Part shown: positions 13,617 to 16,400 of the stretch, in pieces
Position numbering within the stretch: the first letter of the stretch is position 1
How the letters are laid out: each line of letters starts with the position of its first letter
Assembly (NCBI GenBank): GCA_021808055.1
Contig: JAKBCH010000041.1
Span: forward strand, 1 to 16,400
Origin: Pseudomonadota bacterium
Lineage (GTDB): Bacteria; Pseudomonadota; Alphaproteobacteria; Acetobacterales; Acetobacteraceae
Direction: 5' to 3'
DNA length: 16,400 nt
Translations under genes and position numbers: made by a program
Notes under the pieces: generated by a model
The model's input: the letters and a program-made list of their open reading frames with translations, nothing else
Databases searched by the model: none
What the model was told of the DNA's origin: nothing

Positions 13617-14950
13617 TCACGCTGCAAAGCCTGAAGGCCCGCACGGATGAGCGCTTGCGCGGGGCTCTGAATGGCAGCCCCGTTAGGCGCTATGGCCGCG
13701 TGCTGCGGGCAAATGGCGAAATGCTGCGCGTCAGCGGGCTGCAAGCCCCCATCGGTGCGCGCTGCATGATCGAGCAGGAGGACGGCGAGGTCGCCGCCGA
13801 AATCATCGGTTTCGAATCGGGTACGATGCTGATGATGCCCGAACAAGGCACACGCGGCATCATGCGCGGCGCGCGCGTGCGGGTGGAAACCACCGAGATG
13901 GCGGTGATGACCGGGCCCAGCCTGCTGGGCCGCGTTCTGGATGCGCGCGGCAACCCGCTGGATGGCAATGCCGCGCCGAGCGCGCCGACACCCTGGCCGA
14001 TGCTGGGTAGCGCCATCAACCCCATGCTCCGCAGCAGGATCGAAGCGCCGTTCGATGTCGGGGTCTCGGCCATAAATGCCCTTACCACTTTGGGGCGCGG
14101 CATGCGGGTGGGGCTGTTTGCCGGCTCCGGCGTCGGCAAAACCACGCTGCTTGGCATGGTCGCCCGTCATGCCCAGGCCGATGTGGTAGTGCTGGCGATG
14201 ATCGGCGAACGCGGCCGGGAAATCCGGGAATTCATTGAGGACCATCTGGGCACGGCCAAACCGCGCACGGTGGTTGTCGCCTCCCCGGCGGACGACACCG
14301 CCCTGGCCCGCGTGCATGGCGCCCACCGTGCCGCCGCCATCGCCGAATATTTCCGCGCCCAAGGCAAGCATGTGCTGCTGTTGGTGGACAGCCTCACCCG
14401 TTTGGCCATGGGCTTACGCGAGATCGGGCTGGCGGCCGGAGAACCACCCGCGACCAAGGGTTACCCGCCTTCCGTATTTGGTGCCCTTTCTACCTATGCG
14501 GAGCGCGCGGGCAATGGCGGGCCAGGACAAGGTTCCATCACAGCCATCCACACCGTGCTGGTGGAAGGTGATGACCATGTGGGCGATCCGGTGGCGGATA
14601 CTGCCCGTGCGATACTGGATGGGCATATCGTGCTTTCCCGCGCCATGGCAGAGGCCGCCATCTACCCGCCCATAGACATTTCCGCCTCACTCTCACGGCC
14701 GATGCCGCAGCTCGTGAGCAAGGAACACCTCCAGCTTGCCGGGCGTTTGCGCATGCTCTGGGCCAGAAAGCAGGAGAAGCAGGATATTCTCGATCTCGGC
14801 GCCTATGCGCCAGGGCGGGATGCCGTGCTGGACGAAGCCTTGCAGCGCATGCCCGCCATGGAGGCGCTACTGCGCCAGGATGCGGCGGCACGCATCGGGC
14901 TGGGTGATGCGCTGGCCAGGCTGCGGGCGGTGTTTGGAGACGAGGCATGA
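13613..14950 (+). CDS. fliI: Flagellum-specific ATPase FliI
   Basis: FliI is the hexameric ATPase of flagellar export. The 445-residue length is standard. The Walker A motif is AGSGVGKT (170-177), the catalytic glutamate is E199 in MIGERGREI, and Walker B is LLLVDSLTR (255-263). It is followed by LREIGLAAGEPPATKGYPPS, typical of FliI/SctN rather than F1 beta subunits. I chose ATG 13613 (MITLQSLKAR), which overlaps the fliH stop as ATGA. The frame's earlier start at 13541 lies within fliH and adds unrelated residues. It overlaps fliJ as ATGA, giving the conserved fliH-fliI-fliJ order. Confidence 0.97.
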   Translation: MITLQSLKARTDERLRGALNGSPVRRYGRVLRANGEMLRVSGLQAPIGARCMIEQEDGEVAAEIIGFESGTMLMMPEQGTRGIMRGARVRVETTEMAVMTGPSLLGRVLDARGNPLDGNAAPSAPTPWPMLGSAINPMLRSRIEAPFDVGVSAINALTTLGRGMRVGLFAGSGVGKTTLLGMVARHAQADVVVLAMIGERGREIREFIEDHLGTAKPRTVVVASPADDTALARVHGAHRAAAIAEYFRAQGKHVLLLVDSLTRLAMGLREIGLAAGEPPATKGYPPSVFGALSTYAERAGNGGPGQGSITAIHTVLVEGDDHVGDPVADTARAILDGHIVLSRAMAEAAIYPPIDISASLSRPMPQLVSKEHLQLAGRLRMLWARKQEKQDILDLGAYAPGRDAVLDEALQRMPAMEALLRQDAAARIGLGDALARLRAVFGDEA

Positions 14951-15393
14951 AACCCCAGACATTCGCCAAGCTGGGTCTGCTGGCGACGGCACAGGAAGCC
15001 ACCTTGCTGGATAGGTTGAGCCGCCATACCAGCGCGCTGCAGCGTTATGAAGCCCAACGCGAGGTTCTTGATTCCTACCAGAAAAGACTGGGCATTTTAT
15101 GGCGGGGTGGCAGTGTGGTGCGCGCGGGCGATGCCAAGCGCGCCGGGCAGTTCAGCACCCAGGCCGGAGAGGCCATGCGGCATTTGATCCAGAAGATTGC
15201 CGCCGAGCAGGAGACACTCACCGAATGCGCCGATACCTTGGCGCAACTGCGGGCCCGGCAGCGTATTTTGCAGGAACGTTTGGCCGACGCGCTGCGGCTG
15301 GAAAAAAGCTCCGCCCAAGACCGCGCGGCGCAGAACCTGCCGCATCTGTCGGCACGTCTGCGCACAAAAACCGAAACAACGCCTGAAAGCTGA
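14947..15393 (+). CDS. fliJ: Flagellar export chaperone-escort protein FliJ
   Basis: FliJ is the coiled-coil stalk protein that fits the FliI hexamer and contacts FlhA. The 148-residue protein is almost entirely charged and helical, with heptad-like Leu/Ala spacing (AQEATLLDRLSRHTSALQRY and IAAEQETLTECADTLAQLRA), as expected for FliJ, whose sequences vary widely. The central stretch RGGSVVRAGDAKRAGQF breaks the helices and could be a hairpin turn. Identity rests on length, coiled-coil character and position directly after fliI (ATGA overlap). The stop is followed after 12 nt by flgL. Confidence 0.75.
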   Translation: MKPQTFAKLGLLATAQEATLLDRLSRHTSALQRYEAQREVLDSYQKRLGILWRGGSVVRAGDAKRAGQFSTQAGEAMRHLIQKIAAEQETLTECADTLAQLRARQRILQERLADALRLEKSSAQDRAAQNLPHLSARLRTKTETTPES

Positions 15394-15405
15394 AGGAACC
15401 CAAAA

Positions 15406-16400
15406 ATGGAACTCTCGTTCTACAGCAATTTCACTACATCCCTCACCGCGCAGGAAGCACAGATCAATAGCCTGCAGCAACAGATCTCAACCGGGCTTGC
15501 AGTACAAACGCCGGACCAGAACCCCGCCGCTTATCAAACAGCAGCAAGCGGCAACGACCAGATCAGCCAATTGACCAACGACAACACGACCCAGGGAACA
15601 ATTCAAGCGCAACTTGGTACAGCCAACAACGCCTATAATTCTACGAACTCGTTGCTGGACAACGTGCAATCCATCGTGTTGCAGGCACTCAGCGGCACCA
15701 CCAGTTCACAAAATCTCAACGCACTCTCATTGCAGGTTCGAAATGCCTCTACGCAATTGCTCGCCATCGGAAACACCATTGCGCCCAATGGCAGCTATCT
15801 TTTCGGCGGCTCGCGCGGTGCACTGGCACCATTCCAGCCCAATGCCAGCGGCAATATCGCCTATTTCGGCGATTCCGGGCAGGGCCAGGCCAGCATCAGC
15901 CAGGGCGAAACGGCCAACATGCTGGTCAATGGCCAGGTTTTCACCTCTGCTCTGGCGGGGGACGGCGTTTCCGCCGTTAGCGCCAATTCCAGCAATAGCG
16001 GCACCGGACAAATTCTCCAGCAAGGGCTCGTAAACACCGCCACGGCCGATGCCTTCCAGCAGGGCAATGCGCCGATCACGGTTGCCTTTGCGGTGTCTGG
16101 CAATACCACCACCTACACCGCGACACAGGGCGGCACCGCCATTGGCACCGGCACGCTGACCAGCGGCGGCATCAACCAGACCAGCCTGCAACTCGCCGGG
16201 ATGAATTTCGAGGTCACCGGCGCTCCCGCGAATGGCGACAGCTTCACCATCGCGCCCGCACGTCCGCAATCAGCCTTCGCGCTGCTCCAGCAAATCTCCA
16301 CAGCACTCAGCAGCGCCAGCTCCACCCCCGCGCAAGTGGCGCAAACCAATCAGGTTCTCAACCAGAGCCTCGCCGGGCTGGCGCAATACCAACAAACAGT
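15406..16400 (+). CDS. flgL: Flagellar hook-filament junction protein FlgL (partial, 3' end outside window)
   Basis: The frame from ATG 15406 stays open to the right edge, giving at least 331 residues. The N-terminal helices match the flagellin/FlgL family: MELSFYSNFTTSLTAQEAQI, then QQQISTGLAVQTPDQNPAAY in place of the usual SGKRIxxPSDDP, then LGTANNAYNSTNSLLDNVQS. FlgL specifically is suggested by APNGSYLFGGSRG (about 125-137), the FlgL-type NGxYLFxG motif, and by the long beta-rich middle. The C-terminal helical part begins near FALLQQISTALSS. AAGGA (15393-15397) provides a ribosome binding site. Flagellin is less likely because of the YLFGG motif. FlgK usually precedes flgL but is not here. 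Confidence 0.85.
   Translation, partial: MELSFYSNFTTSLTAQEAQINSLQQQISTGLAVQTPDQNPAAYQTAASGNDQISQLTNDNTTQGTIQAQLGTANNAYNSTNSLLDNVQSIVLQALSGTTSSQNLNALSLQVRNASTQLLAIGNTIAPNGSYLFGGSRGALAPFQPNASGNIAYFGDSGQGQASISQGETANMLVNGQVFTSALAGDGVSAVSANSSNSGTGQILQQGLVNTATADAFQQGNAPITVAFAVSGNTTTYTATQGGTAIGTGTLTSGGINQTSLQLAGMNFEVTGAPANGDSFTIAPARPQSAFALLQQISTALSSASSTPAQVAQTNQVLNQSLAGLAQYQQT

Noticed and set aside
13397..14371. Long open antisense frame (324 codons, minus strand) opposite fliH and fliI
   Set aside because: It lies opposite two well-supported genes with complete family motifs. Its translation is rich in His, Gly and Arg, as antisense frames of GC-rich genes are. Similar antisense frames occur opposite fliF, fliM, flhA and flgL.

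Overview
The window is a nearly complete stretch of a flagellar gene cluster. Gene content, GC-rich coding DNA, AT-rich spacers and protein style suggest an alphaproteobacterium, possibly of the Acetobacteraceae. The family assignment is an inference from general resemblance, not from a search.

Layout. On the minus strand, reading right to left, lie a single-domain CheY-like receiver (2399-2028), a 467-nt AT-rich spacer, and then flgB, flgC, flgD and the first 17 codons of a hook-type gene (flgE-like) cut by the left edge. On the plus strand, from 2682 to the right edge, runs one very tight array: fliE, fliF, fliG, fliK, a fused fliM-fliN, fliQ, flhA, a short sigma-28-like factor, motA, motB, a small unknown membrane protein, fliH, fliI, fliJ and a truncated flgL. 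Most junctions overlap by 1 to 8 nt and the largest gap is 12 nt, so this is almost certainly one operon with translational coupling. The divergent 282-nt spacer at 2400-2681 should hold its promoter.

Together the genes encode the MS ring and rod adaptor (FliF, FliE), proximal rod (FlgB, FlgC), hook cap and hook start (FlgD, FlgE), switch (FliG, FliMN), two export-gate parts (FliQ, FlhA), the export ATPase complex (FliH, FliI, FliJ), hook-length control (FliK), stator (MotA, MotB), a late sigma factor and a hook-filament junction protein (FlgL). FliP, FliR, FlhB, FliL and a free-standing fliN are absent from the window.

The most interesting feature is the switch gene. It encodes a FliM-like middle domain followed by two SpoA domains, and an in-frame stop directly before its start excludes the usual N-terminal CheY-binding peptide. 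Inside it, a perfect AAGGAGG lies 7 nt before an in-frame ATG just upstream of the second SpoA domain. That would yield a separate 123-residue FliN, the one-gene/two-product arrangement known from type III secretion SctQ proteins. Other oddities are a sigma factor with no region 3, parallel changes in the FliG and FliM contact motifs, a receiver lacking one of its two acidic metal-site residues, and an unassigned two-helix membrane protein between motB and fliH.
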